51,736 nt of DNA from JAEKLB01 sp050249235 (GTDB taxonomy: Bacteria > Actinomycetota > Acidimicrobiia > Acidimicrobiales > CADCSY01), in assembly GCA_050249235.1 (NCBI GenBank), contig JBFWQW010000009.1, positions 1-51,736 of the forward strand, given 5' to 3'. Positions 25,223 to 33,910 of this stretch are shown in pieces (positions within the stretch are counted from its first letter, which is position 1; each line of letters opens with the position of its first letter). A program made the position numbers and the translations under genes. The notes under the pieces are model-generated. The model had not been told where the DNA came from. It was given only the letters and a program-made list of their open reading frames with translations, and made no database searches.

Positions 25223-25720
25223 TCACAGGGCTGCCCGGAGCTTGTGCCAGGCCTGGTCGAGCGTCTCCGGCAGGACCCGGGTCTCGGCGATCGACGTCAT
25301 GAAGTTGGTGTCGCCGCCCCACCGGGGCAGGACGTGCAGGTGGAGGTGGCCCGGGATGCCGGCGCCGCCGGCGGTGCCGAGGTTGGCCCCGACGTTGAAG
25401 CCGCCAGGCTGGTAGGCGGACCGGACGGCGGCAACGGCCCGGCGCACCCCCCGGAAGAGCTCGTCCGACTCGTCGTCGTCGAGCCCGTCGAGATCGGCGA
25501 CGTGGCGCAGCGGCATCACCATCAGGTGGCCGCTGGTGTACGGATAGGCATTGAGCAGGGCGAAGGTCCGCTCGCCCCGCCACAGCACGTAGGTCGCCGA
25601 GTCGGGCTCGCCGCTGGCGAGGATCCGGCAGAAGACGCAGGCCGGGCCGTCGGCGGCCGACGCCGACGGCCGGGCCACGTACTCCCCCCGCCAGCCCGCC
25701 CACAGGCGCTCGAGGCTCAT
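25223..25720 (-). CDS. HIT-family hydrolase/phosphorylase (Rv2613c-like, Ap4A phosphorylase type)
   Basis: 165 residues with the HIT motif HLHLHVLPRW (about 127-136) preceded by GGFNVGANLGTAGGAGIPG, and an N-terminal zinc-type CVFCRI pair. The long form with PRWGGDTNFM matches M. tuberculosis Rv2613c, characterised as a diadenosine tetraphosphate phosphorylase. ATGA overlap with thrS: the HIT start codon lies within the thrS stop, so dinucleotide clearance and threonyl-tRNA synthesis are made together, as in Mycobacterium. Confidence 0.9.
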   Translation of the reverse strand: MSLERLWAGWRGEYVARPSASAADGPACVFCRILASGEPDSATYVLWRGERTFALLNAYPYTSGHLMVMPLRHVADLDGLDDDESDELFRGVRRAVAAVRSAYQPGGFNVGANLGTAGGAGIPGHLHLHVLPRWGGDTNFMTSIAETRVLPETLDQAWHKLRAAL

Positions 25721-27675
25721 CGGCGCGACGCCACCTCGTCGCCCAGGCGGGCGACGAGCTCGGCGACGGCCACGCCTCGCTCGGGCTGGTCGCCGCCCCG
25801 GGCGTTCACGCCCACCGTCCCGGCGGCCACGTCGTCGTCGCCGACCACGAGCACGTAGGGCAGCTTCTCGAGCTTGGCCTTGCGGATGCGACCGCCGAGC
25901 TTGTCGGAGGCTTCGTCGGTGTCGGCCCGGAGCCCGGCCGCCCGGAGGGCGGCCACCACCTCGTCGGCGTAGCCCTGGTGGTCGTCGCGCACCGGCAGCA
26001 CCCGCACCTGGACGGGTGCGAGCCAGAGCGGGAAGGCGCCGCCGTAGTGCTCCACCAGCAGGGCGAAGAAGCGCTCGACCGACCCGAAGAGGGCGCGGTG
26101 GATCATGACCGGCCGGTGGCGCTGGTTGTCGGCGCCGACGTACTCGAGCTCGAAGCGCTGGGGCAGCTGGAAGTCGAGCTGGATGGTCGACATCTGCCAG
26201 GTCCGCCCGATGGCGTCGCGGGCCTGGACGGAGATCTTGGGGCCGTAGAAGGCCCCGCCGCCCTCGTCGAGGGTGAGCTCGTGGCCGAGGCCCTCGGCCG
26301 CGTCGCGGAGGGCGCCGATGGCTTCCTCCCACTCCTCGTCGGTGCCGGCCGCCTTGCCCTCGGGCTTGGTGGACAGCTCGAGGTAGTACGACTCGTCGAG
26401 GCCGAAGTCGGCCAGAAGCCCGGTGACGAACCGGAGCAGCGACTGGATCTCGTCCCGCATCATCTCCTTGGTGGTGAAGATGTGGGCGTCGTCCTGGGTC
26501 ATGCCCCGGACCCGGGACAGGCCGTGCACCACGCCCGACTTCTCGTAGCGGTAGACGCTGCCGAACTCGAAGAGCCGCAGGGGCAGCTCCCGGTACGACC
26601 GCTGCCGGCTCCGGTAGATCAGGATGTGGAACGGGCAGTTCATCGGCTTCAGGTAGTAGTCCTGGCCCTGGTCGAGCTGCATCGGCGGGTACATGCCGTC
26701 GGCGAACCAGTCGAGGTGGCCGGAGGTCTGGAACAGCCCTTCCTTGGTGATGTGGGGCGTGTAGACGAACTCGTACTCGGCCTCGTGGCGCGTCCGGAGG
26801 TACTCCTCGAGCAGCCGGCGGACCAGCCCGCCCTTGGGGTGGAACACGGCCAGGCCCGACCCGATCTCGTCGGGGAAGGAGAAGAGGTCGAGCTCCTGGC
26901 CGAGGCGGCGGTGGTCGCGCTTCTCGGCCTCCTCCAGGCGGTGGAGGTGGTCGTCGAGGTCCTTCTTCGACGCCCAGGCGGTGCCGTAGATGCGCTGGAG
27001 CATCGGGTTGCGCTCGTCTCCCCGCCAGTAGGCGCCCGCCACCCGCATGAGCTTGAAGTGCCCGAGGAAGCTGCCCGTGTCCGGCACGTGGGGGCCGCGG
27101 CACAGGTCGATGAAGGTGGGCGGGTTCTCGTAGGTCCGCACCATGCCCGCCTCGGTGGCCGACATCGGGTCGTCGGTCTGGCCGTCGATGATCTCGAGCT
27201 TGAAGGGGTGGTCCTTGAACACCACCCGGGCCTGCTCGGAGGGGATCTCGTCCCGGACGAAGGGCTGGCGCTCGGCGATGATGGCCCGCATGCGGGCGTC
27301 GATCCGGTCGAGGTCGTCGGGGGTGAAGGTGGCCCCGCCGGCTAGCTGGAAGTCGTAGTAGAAGCCGTCCTGCACCGGCGGCCCGATGCCGAACGTGGCC
27401 CCGGGGAAGAGGTCGAGCACCGCCTGGGCCAGCACGTGGGCCGTCGAGTGGCGGATGGTGTAGAGACCCCGCTCGGTCTCCTCGGTGACGATGGCGACCG
27501 TCTGGCCGGCCTCGAGCGGGGTGACGAGGTCGCGCTCGACGCCGTCGATCTCGGCGATCACGGCCGCCTTGGCCAGCCTCGACCCGATGGTGGCGGCCAG
27601 GTCGGCCGCGGTCGAGCCCTCCGGAACGGTGCGCTCGGAGCCGTCGGGGAGGCAGACCGTGATCGTCGCCGGCAT
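25717..27675 (-). CDS. thrS: Threonyl-tRNA synthetase
   Basis: 652 residues, full length. TGS domain at the start (VCLPDGSERTVPEGSTAADLA), the editing domain with HSTAHVLAQAV and the CRGPHVPDTG block, class II core with motif 2 YRELPLRLFEFGSVYRYEKSGVVHGLSRVRGMTQDDAHIF and motif 3 HRPVMIHRALFGSVERF, then the anticodon-binding domain. ATG 27675 lies 8 bases after TACGCT. It heads the thrS-HIT-membrane protein operon. Confidence 0.98.
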   Translation of the reverse strand: MPATITVCLPDGSERTVPEGSTAADLAATIGSRLAKAAVIAEIDGVERDLVTPLEAGQTVAIVTEETERGLYTIRHSTAHVLAQAVLDLFPGATFGIGPPVQDGFYYDFQLAGGATFTPDDLDRIDARMRAIIAERQPFVRDEIPSEQARVVFKDHPFKLEIIDGQTDDPMSATEAGMVRTYENPPTFIDLCRGPHVPDTGSFLGHFKLMRVAGAYWRGDERNPMLQRIYGTAWASKKDLDDHLHRLEEAEKRDHRRLGQELDLFSFPDEIGSGLAVFHPKGGLVRRLLEEYLRTRHEAEYEFVYTPHITKEGLFQTSGHLDWFADGMYPPMQLDQGQDYYLKPMNCPFHILIYRSRQRSYRELPLRLFEFGSVYRYEKSGVVHGLSRVRGMTQDDAHIFTTKEMMRDEIQSLLRFVTGLLADFGLDESYYLELSTKPEGKAAGTDEEWEEAIGALRDAAEGLGHELTLDEGGGAFYGPKISVQARDAIGRTWQMSTIQLDFQLPQRFELEYVGADNQRHRPVMIHRALFGSVERFFALLVEHYGGAFPLWLAPVQVRVLPVRDDHQGYADEVVAALRAAGLRADTDEASDKLGGRIRKAKLEKLPYVLVVGDDDVAAGTVGVNARGGDQPERGVAVAELVARLGDEVASRR

Positions 27676-27683
27676 GGCCGGCG

Positions 27684-27689
27684 AGCGTA
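27684..27689 (-). promoter_or_regulatory. Leaderless-type -10 box for thrS
   Basis: TACGCT on the minus strand, 8 bases before the thrS ATG. I see no T-box in the short upstream region, which ends within 100 bases at the mshC stop. Confidence 0.5.
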
Positions 27690-27782
27690 CCGGTGGCCCT
27701 CAGGCACCCCCTGATCGACGGCGTGTGGCGACGACCTGAGCCGTCGCCGGGGTTGCACGACGCGGTGCGGGCCCGGCGAGGC

Positions 27783-28895
27783 TCAGAGCTCGATGCCGAG
27801 GAGGGCGGCGGCGGCCGACACCCCGGTGCCCGAGGAGGCGGCGGCGTCGATGGCGGCCACGGCCGCCGGTGTGTCGAGGTCGGCGTCGAGCGCGGCCCGC
27901 ACCTCGTCGAGGGCGCCGTCGCCCGGGCCCGCCGCCCGCCAGGCCTCGACCCGCGTGGCGGCCTTGTCGAGGAGGTCGGTGCGCCAGTCCCAGTCGTCGC
28001 GGTAGGGCTGGCCCACGATCGCCAGTCGGATCACCGGCGCCTCCCACTCCTTGAGCAGGTCGCTCACGAAGACCAGGTTCCCGAGCGACTTCGACATCTT
28101 CACGCCGTCGAGGCGCACCATCGGCATGTGGAGCCAGTGGCGGACGAAGGGCTCGCCGGTGGCCGCCTCCGACTGGGCCGCCTCGCACTCGTGGTGCGGG
28201 AAGATCAGGTCGCTGCCGCCCCCGTGGAGGTCGATGGTCGTGCCCAGCTCGCGGAGGGCCAGCGCCGAGCACTCGATGTGCCACCCGGGCCGGCCGGGGC
28301 CCCAGAGGGTCTCCCAGCTCGGCTCGCCCTCGGCCGACGGCTGCCACAGCACGAAGTCGAGCGGGTTGCGCTTGTGCGGATCGTCGGGGTTGCCGCCCCG
28401 CTCGGCCGCGAAGGCCAGCATGGTCGCCTCGTCGTAGTGGCTCACCTGGCCGAAGGCGGGGAACGTCGAGACGTCGAAGTACACGGCACCACCGGCGGCG
28501 TAGGCGTGGCCCCGGTCGAGCACCATGCCGATGAAACCGCGGATGTCGGCGATGGCCGATGTGGCCCGGGGCTCGCTGAAGCAGGGCAGGACGTTGAGCG
28601 CCCTCATGTCCCCCTGGAAGCGGGCCGTCTCGGCCGCCGCCAGGTCGAGGTAGTGGACCCCCAGCTCGGCCGCCTTGGCCAGGAGCGGGTCGTCGACGTC
28701 GGTGATGTTGCGGACCAGGCGGACCTCGTGGCCGAGGTCGACGAGGCGGCGGTGGATGAGGTCGTAGAAGAGGAACGTCGACGCGTGCCCGAGGTGGGTG
28801 GAGTCGTACGGCGTGATCCCGCACGTGTACATCGTCACGACCGGACCGGGCTCGAAGGGGACGATCTCCTGCCGAGAGGTGTCGAAGAGGCGCAT
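27783..28895 (-). CDS. mshC: Mycothiol ligase MshC (cysteine:GlcN-Ins ligase)
   Basis: MshC joins cysteine to glucosaminyl-inositol using ATP, the third step of mycothiol synthesis, and derives from cysteinyl-tRNA synthetase. Visible are the MshC-type opening TMYTCGITPYDSTHLGHAST (HLGH at 34-37, zinc Cys25), the zinc site GWHIECSAL and FPHHECE, and KMSKSLGN. At 370 residues it lacks the tRNA-binding C-terminus of CysS and is somewhat shorter than MshC of mycobacteria (just over 400). The start could be TTG 28901, which has a better-placed TGAGG. Confidence 0.88.
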   Translation of the reverse strand: MRLFDTSRQEIVPFEPGPVVTMYTCGITPYDSTHLGHASTFLFYDLIHRRLVDLGHEVRLVRNITDVDDPLLAKAAELGVHYLDLAAAETARFQGDMRALNVLPCFSEPRATSAIADIRGFIGMVLDRGHAYAAGGAVYFDVSTFPAFGQVSHYDEATMLAFAAERGGNPDDPHKRNPLDFVLWQPSAEGEPSWETLWGPGRPGWHIECSALALRELGTTIDLHGGGSDLIFPHHECEAAQSEAATGEPFVRHWLHMPMVRLDGVKMSKSLGNLVFVSDLLKEWEAPVIRLAIVGQPYRDDWDWRTDLLDKAATRVEAWRAAGPGDGALDEVRAALDADLDTPAAVAAIDAAASSGTGVSAAAALLGIEL

Positions 28896-28907
28896 TGGCA
28901 ACCAGCC

Positions 28908-29561
28908 TCAGTCGATGCCGGTGAGCTTGACGGCGACGCGCGTCTTGTAGCGGACGTTGAGCTGGATCATCACGGCGGTGAATGCCTCGATGGGGGCTGC
29001 GCTCGAGAGCGGGCCGGCGTCGAGCGGGCGCAGGTCCGGGAGCTTGGCGAGGAGGTCCATCGTCGCCTCGGTGGCCCGGGGGTGGTCGGAGCAGACCAGC
29101 ACGTCCGACTCGATCGGGTGGTCGATGTCGCCGAGCTCCTTGGCCGGCAGGTGGTGCATCGCCGCGGCCACCAGCGCCCCGGGGACGGCGGCCTGGACGT
29201 TGGCGGCGATGGAGCCCCGGGCCGGCAGCAGGGCGGTGAACTCGCGGCCCATCTTCTGGAGGGCGTTCGCCATGGAGACGACGACCTTGCCGTCGAGCGC
29301 GCCGGCGAGGGGCCGGACGGTGTCGGTGACGCCGTCCCAGGGCGTGGCCACCACGACCAGGTCGCAGGCCGCCGCGCCCTCGTTGTCGGCCGCCCCGATC
29401 TCCAGCCCGCGACCGGGCCAGGCGGCGACGAGCTCGTCGCGCACCTCGGCGGCCCGCTCCGCCGACCGGGAGCCGATCACCGGCTGCAACCCCACCGACG
29501 CCAACCGGGCGGCCAGGCCCTGCCCGGCCGGGCCCGTTCCCCCGAGGATCCCGATCTGCAC
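28908..29561 (-). CDS. npdG: NADPH-dependent F420 reductase (NpdG-like)
   Basis: 217 residues with the Rossmann motif IGILGGTGPAGQGLAARLASVG and the F420:NADP oxidoreductase pattern GSRSAERAAEV, VVVATPWDGVTDTV, AAMHHLPAKELGD. The enzyme exchanges hydride between NADP(H) and cofactor F420, so the organism probably makes F420. GTG 29561 gives MQIGILGG, matching the family, and follows TACGGT by 7 bases; GTG 29570 adds three residues. It precedes mshC by 12 bases and diverges from fabI. Confidence 0.87.
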   Translation of the reverse strand: MQIGILGGTGPAGQGLAARLASVGLQPVIGSRSAERAAEVRDELVAAWPGRGLEIGAADNEGAAACDLVVVATPWDGVTDTVRPLAGALDGKVVVSMANALQKMGREFTALLPARGSIAANVQAAVPGALVAAAMHHLPAKELGDIDHPIESDVLVCSDHPRATEATMDLLAKLPDLRPLDAGPLSSAAPIEAFTAVMIQLNVRYKTRVAVKLTGID

Positions 29562-29568
29562 GGCGGTC

Positions 29569-29614
29569 ACCGTACCGGCTCCTCACCCAACCGTTGCCGG
29601 CCCCCGGTTACCGT
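29569..29614. promoter_or_regulatory. Divergent npdG/fabI promoters with leaderless-type -10 boxes
   Basis: Minus strand TACGGT (29574-29569) is 7 bases before npdG GTG 29561. Plus strand TACCGT (29609-29614) is 6 bases before fabI ATG 29621. The two boxes are back to back in 60 bases. Confidence 0.6.
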
Positions 29615-29620
29615 CCGGCC

Positions 29621-30391
29621 ATGGGACTCCTCGACGGCAAGCGGATCCTCGTGACCGGCATCAGCACCGACGACTCCATGGCGTTCGCCGCAGCCGACGT
29701 CGCCATGCAGGAAGGCGCCGAGGTGGTGCTCACCAGCTTCGGGCGGGTCATGTCGCTGACGAAGCGGGTGGCCCGCAAGCTCCCCGGGCCGGTCGAGGTG
29801 CTCGAGCTCGACGTGAGCGACCCGGCCCACGTCACCGCCCTCGCCCCCTCGCTCCGGGCCCTGGGCTGGAACCGGGTCGACGGGGCCGTGCACTCGATCG
29901 CCTTCGCGCCGCCCTCCTGCCTGGGCCGGGGCATGTTCGAGGCGCCGTGGGAGGACGTCGCCACCGCCGTCCAGGTGTCGGCCTTCTCGCTGCGGTCGCT
30001 CATCGACGCGGTGCTCCCGCTGATGGGCCCGGGCGGCTCGATCGTGGGCTACACGTTCGACGCCACCGTGGCCTGGCCGGCCTACGACTGGATGGGCGTG
30101 GCCAAGGCGGCCTTCGAGTCCGCCAACCGCTACCTGGCCCGCGACCTCGGACCCCGGGGCATCCGGGTCAACCTCATCGCCGCCGGTCCGGTCCGCACCG
30201 TCGCAGCCAAGGCCATCCCCGGCTTCGCCACCTTCGAGGAGGTGTGGGACGCCCGGGCCCCCCTCGGCTGGGACATCAGGGACGCCACGCCGGTCGGTCG
30301 CACCACCGCCGCCCTCCTCTCCGACCTGCTCCCGGCCACCACCGGCGAGATCATCCACGTCGACGGCGGCTACCACCTGACCGGCGCCTGA
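29621..30391 (+). CDS. fabI: Enoyl-[acyl-carrier-protein] reductase (FabI/InhA-like)
   Basis: 256 residues: GKRILVTGISTDDSMAFAAADVAMQEGAEV at the NADH site, then the active-site block TFDATVAWPAYDWMGVAKAAFESANRYLARDLGPRGIRVNLIAAGPVRT with Phe146, Tyr155 and Lys162. The FDxxxxxPAYxWMxVAK spelling matches mycobacterial InhA more than E. coli FabI. It reduces the enoyl-ACP double bond in fatty acid elongation. No fabG neighbour. Confidence 0.92.
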   Translation: MGLLDGKRILVTGISTDDSMAFAAADVAMQEGAEVVLTSFGRVMSLTKRVARKLPGPVEVLELDVSDPAHVTALAPSLRALGWNRVDGAVHSIAFAPPSCLGRGMFEAPWEDVATAVQVSAFSLRSLIDAVLPLMGPGGSIVGYTFDATVAWPAYDWMGVAKAAFESANRYLARDLGPRGIRVNLIAAGPVRTVAAKAIPGFATFEEVWDARAPLGWDIRDATPVGRTTAALLSDLLPATTGEIIHVDGGYHLTGA

Positions 30392-30406
30392 GCGGAGAGG
30401 GCGCTC

Positions 30407-31384
30407 TCAGCAGTACTGGCGGAGGGTGTTGTAGGGGTTCACGGCCGCGCCGCCGCCGGGATGGATCTCGAAGTGGAGGTGGGTCGCGCCGCCCGACGCA
30501 TTGCCGGTGTTGCCCACATACCCGATCACGGCGCCCTGGGCGACCCGCCCGCTGACGCCGGCGTAGGACGCCAGGTGGGCGCCGTAGTACTCGTTGCCGT
30601 CGTCGCCGTTCAGGTAGTACGAGACGCCGCCGGCGGCGTTGTCGTGCCGCTTCACCGTGCCTGCGACGTTGGCCACCACGGGCGTGCCGCGGGGAGCGAG
30701 GATGTCGTTGCCCTGGTGGCGGCGCCGTCCACCGCCCCGGGGATCGCCCCAGTCGTTGCTGAAGGCTCGGGGCCCCTGCACCGGGCAGGTCCAGCTGCCG
30801 GTCACCCGCACGCCCGACGATGCCGCCGCGGTGGCCGCCCGGCGCCTGGCGTCCTCCTGCTTCTTGCGCTCGGCCTCGAGCTTCGTGAGCTTCACCAGCT
30901 GGGCCTGGGCGGCGGCGTTGCGGGCCTTCATCTCGGCCGTGACCGACCTCGCCTCCCGCTGGCGATCGGCCAGCTGCCGCTCGGCCGTGGCCAGGTCGTC
31001 GGTGAGGGCCCGGTAGCGGTCGACGGCGTCGGTGGCGTCCCTGGCGACGAAGCTGGCGAGGGTCTCCCGCCGCCGTGCCGCGGCGAGGTCGAGTCCGAGG
31101 TCGACGTCGGGACCGGGATCACGGCCCCGGACGTACTGGTCGATGGCGGCCGACTTCAGCGCCCCCTCGAGCGAGTCGATCTCGGCGACGGTGGCCGACC
31201 GCTCGGCCTCGAGGTCGACGATGTCGCCCTCGATCTCGGACAGCTGCGTCTGGGCGGCGGCGTACTCGGCCGCGGCCTGGTTCGCCGCCTTCTGGGCGCG
31301 GTCGAGGTCGGCCTGCGACGCCCCCGCCGGCAGGGCGGAGACGAGCACGGCCGCGACCACGGCGATGGCGGCAGAGACCCGCAC
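30407..31384 (-). CDS. Secreted coiled-coil M23 (LytM/NlpD-like) peptidase
   Basis: 325 residues: signal peptide (about 1-23, cleavage after PAGAS), long coiled coil (about 24-185, rich in A/E/R/Q), then an M23 domain with HQGND (His223, Asp227) and THLHFEIH (His302, His304), the four zinc-site positions intact. Either a cell-wall endopeptidase or an EnvC/RipC-like activator is possible; the intact zinc site favours catalysis. GTG 31384 follows TACGCT by 9 bases. It converges on fabI with only 15 bases between the stops. Confidence 0.88.
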   Translation of the reverse strand: MRVSAAIAVVAAVLVSALPAGASQADLDRAQKAANQAAAEYAAAQTQLSEIEGDIVDLEAERSATVAEIDSLEGALKSAAIDQYVRGRDPGPDVDLGLDLAAARRRETLASFVARDATDAVDRYRALTDDLATAERQLADRQREARSVTAEMKARNAAAQAQLVKLTKLEAERKKQEDARRRAATAAASSGVRVTGSWTCPVQGPRAFSNDWGDPRGGGRRRHQGNDILAPRGTPVVANVAGTVKRHDNAAGGVSYYLNGDDGNEYYGAHLASYAGVSGRVAQGAVIGYVGNTGNASGGATHLHFEIHPGGGAAVNPYNTLRQYC

Positions 31385-31443
31385 GGAGCGCGGAGCGTAA
31401 CCGAACCGTCACGCAGCGACCCACTCGAAGCCCGGCGGGCCGG

Positions 31444-32502
31444 CTACGACCCGGATCCGCCGTCCGGGCCGCCGAAGGCGTCGGCGCGGCCGACGTCACC
31501 GACGAGCGCGCCGAGCACGTCCTCCAGGGTCACCATCCCGGCGGTCCGGCCGCCGCCGTCGACGACCAGTCCGGCGTGGATGCGGGCCCGGCGCATGGAC
31601 AGCAGGGCCTGCTGGAGCGAGCGCTGGCCGTCGAGCACGAGCATCCGCCGCACCAGCCGACCGGGCATGGGCAGGTCCCTGGCCGCCGGGGCCAGCGCCA
31701 GCAGGTCCTTGGCGTGCACGAAGCCCAGCACCTCGTCGAGGTCGGTGCCGTAGACGACGATGCGGGAGTGCCCGCTGGCCACCGCCCGCCGTTCGAGCTC
31801 GGCCGGGCTGGCGTCGGCACCCACGGCGGCGATCGCGTCCCGGGGGATGGCGACATCGGCCACCTCCCGGGCGGGGAAGCGCAGGGCGCCGGTCATGAGG
31901 CGGTGCTCGACCTCCTCCAGCACCCCCTCCCGGCGGGAGACGGCGAGCACGTCGGCGATCTCCTCGCCGGTGCGGGCCTCGGAGAGCTCGTCCTTCGGCT
32001 CGATGCCGACGAGGCGCAGCCCGGCGTTGGCGAGCAGGTTCAGCACCGCGATCGCGGGGCGGAGGGCGACGATGAACGCCCGCAGCGGCCGGGCCAGGAC
32101 GAGCGCCGTCCGGTCGGGCTCGGCGATGGCGATGCTCTTCGGCACCATCTCGCCGACCACCAGGTGGAGGAAGGCGACGATGGTGAGAGCCACGACGAAG
32201 GCGATCGTGTGGGCCGCCGCCGAGCCCAGCCCCACGGCGTGGAAGGGCTCCTCAAGGAGCCCGGCCACGGCCGGCTCGGCGACGTAGCCGAGCAGCAGCG
32301 AGGCGATCGTGATGCCGAGCTGGGCCGCCGAGAGCACCTGGGAGAGGTCGCCGAGGGAGCGCACCGCCGCCTTGGCGCGGGGATCGCCGTCGTCGGCGAG
32401 CTGGTCGAGGCGGTTCCGGCGGGCCGCGATGAAGGCGAACTCGGCCGCGACGAACACCCCGTTCGCCACCAGCAGCATCACGGCCACCAGCACGCCGGTC
32501 AC
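31444..32502 (-). CDS. CNNM (DUF21) / CBS-pair membrane protein, CorC-like (first)
   Basis: 352 residues: the DUF21/CNNM transmembrane domain (VFVAAEFAFIAARRNRLDQLADDGDPRAKAAVRSL...HLVVGEMVPKSIAIAEP) and a CBS pair (VADVAIPRDAIAAVGAD...GMVTLEDVLGALVGDV). The C-terminal CorC_HlyC domain of many relatives is missing. The family is linked to magnesium or cobalt transport. GTG 32502 lies in one copy of a 61-bp duplicated sequence. It is the second gene of a tandem pair. Confidence 0.88.
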   Translation of the reverse strand: MTGVLVAVMLLVANGVFVAAEFAFIAARRNRLDQLADDGDPRAKAAVRSLGDLSQVLSAAQLGITIASLLLGYVAEPAVAGLLEEPFHAVGLGSAAAHTIAFVVALTIVAFLHLVVGEMVPKSIAIAEPDRTALVLARPLRAFIVALRPAIAVLNLLANAGLRLVGIEPKDELSEARTGEEIADVLAVSRREGVLEEVEHRLMTGALRFPAREVADVAIPRDAIAAVGADASPAELERRAVASGHSRIVVYGTDLDEVLGFVHAKDLLALAPAARDLPMPGRLVRRMLVLDGQRSLQQALLSMRRARIHAGLVVDGGGRTAGMVTLEDVLGALVGDVGRADAFGGPDGGSGS

Positions 32503-32620
32503 GCCGTCGCCCTCGGCTCCACGACCCGCAACCGCGAGATGCGACGTCGTTCGATCATCCCGGTCACGCCGTCGCCCTCGGCTCCACGACCCGCAAACGC
32601 GAGATGCGACGTCGTTCGAT
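32495..32620. repeat. 61-bp direct duplication spanning the CorC-like gene junction
   Basis: Bases 32495-32555 and 32560-32620 are identical except 32532 (C) versus 32597 (A); the period is 65. Each copy holds, on the minus strand, the last 17 codons of the upstream CorC-like gene plus a GTGA stop/start overlap. The duplication leaves a spare tail copy between the two genes. Confidence 0.92.
32499..32567 (-). other. 22-codon mini-ORF created by the junction duplication
   Basis: GTG 32567 opens a frame that reads MTGMIERRRISRLRVVEPRATA and stops at 32499. Its start overlaps the upstream CorC-like stop as GTGA and its own stop overlaps GTG 32502 the same way, so start-stop coupling is kept on both sides. 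Expression is not known. Confidence 0.5.
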
Positions 32621-33910
32621 GGCCAAAACCTCGACGAGCCAGCCGGCGTGGACCACCCGCTCGCCGGGCACGGGGATGTGGCCGAGCCGGTCGAGCACGA
32701 AGCCGGCCACGGTCTCGTAGGGCCCGTCGGGCAGCTCGAGCCCGGCGACCTCCCGGATCTCGTCGATGCGCAACGAGCCCTCGACCACGAACGTGCCCGG
32801 TGGGAGCGGCGCCGTGACCGGCGGGGCGGGGTCGTGCTCGTCCTCGATGTCGCCGACGATCTCCTCGAGCATGTCCTCGAGCGTCACGATGCCGGCCACG
32901 CCGCCGTACTCGTCGGCGACGATGGCGAGCCGGAGACCGCCGGCCCGCATCTCGGTGAGCAGCGACTCGAGGTCGCGACCCTCGGGGATGAACGTGGCCG
33001 GGCCGAGGATCGACCGCACCTCCACCTCGTGGCGGCGACCGGCGGGCACCCCGAGGGCGTCGAGGGCGTAGACCACGCCCACGACGTCCTCGGGGCCGTC
33101 CCCCACCACGGGGAACCGGGAGTGCCCGCTCGAGACCGCCACCGCCACGAGGTCGGCCACGGAGGCGCTGGCCGCGACGGTGACCAGGTCGACGCGGGGG
33201 ACGAGCACCTCGCCCGCGGTCCGTTGCCCGAAGCGAAGCGTGCGGGCGAGTAGGCGGAAGGCCTCCGGGTCGAGCGTGCCCTCCTCGCCGGACGACCGGA
33301 TCAGGAGCTCGAGCTCGTCGATGGTCCGGATCGACCGCAGCTCCTCCTGCGGCTCGATGCCGAGCCGGCGGACCGTGTGGTCGGCCGCCGAGCTGAGCGA
33401 CCGGATGAGCGGCCCGAAGACCACCCCGTACACTCGGACCGCCCGGGCCAGGAAGAGCACCGATCCGAGCGGACGGGCCACCGAGATGCCCTTGGGGATC
33501 AGCTCGCCGAGCACCATCGTCGCCACCGTGACGATCGTCAGGGCCAGCCCGATGGAGACGCCGCTCCGGGCCCCCGACGGCACCCCGTCGAGCAGGGGCT
33601 CGATGGCCCGGGCCACGGTCGGCTCGGCGATGAAGCCGAGGACCAGCGACGTGACGGTGATCCCGAGCTGGGCCCCGGCCAGGCTGGTCGACAGGCTCCG
33701 GAGCAGGTGCTGCGCGGTGCGGGCCCGCCCGTCGCCCCGCGCCGCGAGCGCGTCGACGCGATCCCGATCGACGGCCACCAGCGCGAACTCGGCAGCGACG
33801 AACACGGCGGTGGCGACCACCAGGAAGGCGACGGCCATGAGGCCGAGCGCGACGTCGATCGGAGTCAGCCCCTCGCGACGGAGGGGAGGGAGCGGCGCGA
33901 CCGCCGCCAT
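32564..33910 (-). CDS. CorC/HlyC-type CNNM-CBS protein with C-terminal FAD-like domain (second)
   Basis: 448 residues: N-terminal DUF21 domain (VFVAAEFALVAVDRDRVDALAARGDG...MVLGELIPKGISVARP), CBS pair (GEVLVPRVDLVTV...GIVTLEDMLEEIVGDIEDEHD) and the CorC_HlyC C-terminal domain (FVVEGSLRIDEIREVAGLELPDGPYETVAGFVLDRLGHIPVPGERV). Full domain set, unlike its partner. Probably a membrane ion (Mg/Co) transport component. ATG 33910 follows GCGAGG; a minus-strand TAGCGT (34011-34006) is a likely -10 box. Confidence 0.9.
   Translation of the reverse strand: MAAVAPLPPLRREGLTPIDVALGLMAVAFLVVATAVFVAAEFALVAVDRDRVDALAARGDGRARTAQHLLRSLSTSLAGAQLGITVTSLVLGFIAEPTVARAIEPLLDGVPSGARSGVSIGLALTIVTVATMVLGELIPKGISVARPLGSVLFLARAVRVYGVVFGPLIRSLSSAADHTVRRLGIEPQEELRSIRTIDELELLIRSSGEEGTLDPEAFRLLARTLRFGQRTAGEVLVPRVDLVTVAASASVADLVAVAVSSGHSRFPVVGDGPEDVVGVVYALDALGVPAGRRHEVEVRSILGPATFIPEGRDLESLLTEMRAGGLRLAIVADEYGGVAGIVTLEDMLEEIVGDIEDEHDPAPPVTAPLPPGTFVVEGSLRIDEIREVAGLELPDGPYETVAGFVLDRLGHIPVPGERVVHAGWLVEVLAIERRRISRLRVVEPRATA

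Noticed and set aside
30390..30406. Terminator between fabI and the M23 gene
   Set aside because: Only a 5-bp GAGCG/CGCTC stem can form; too weak to call.
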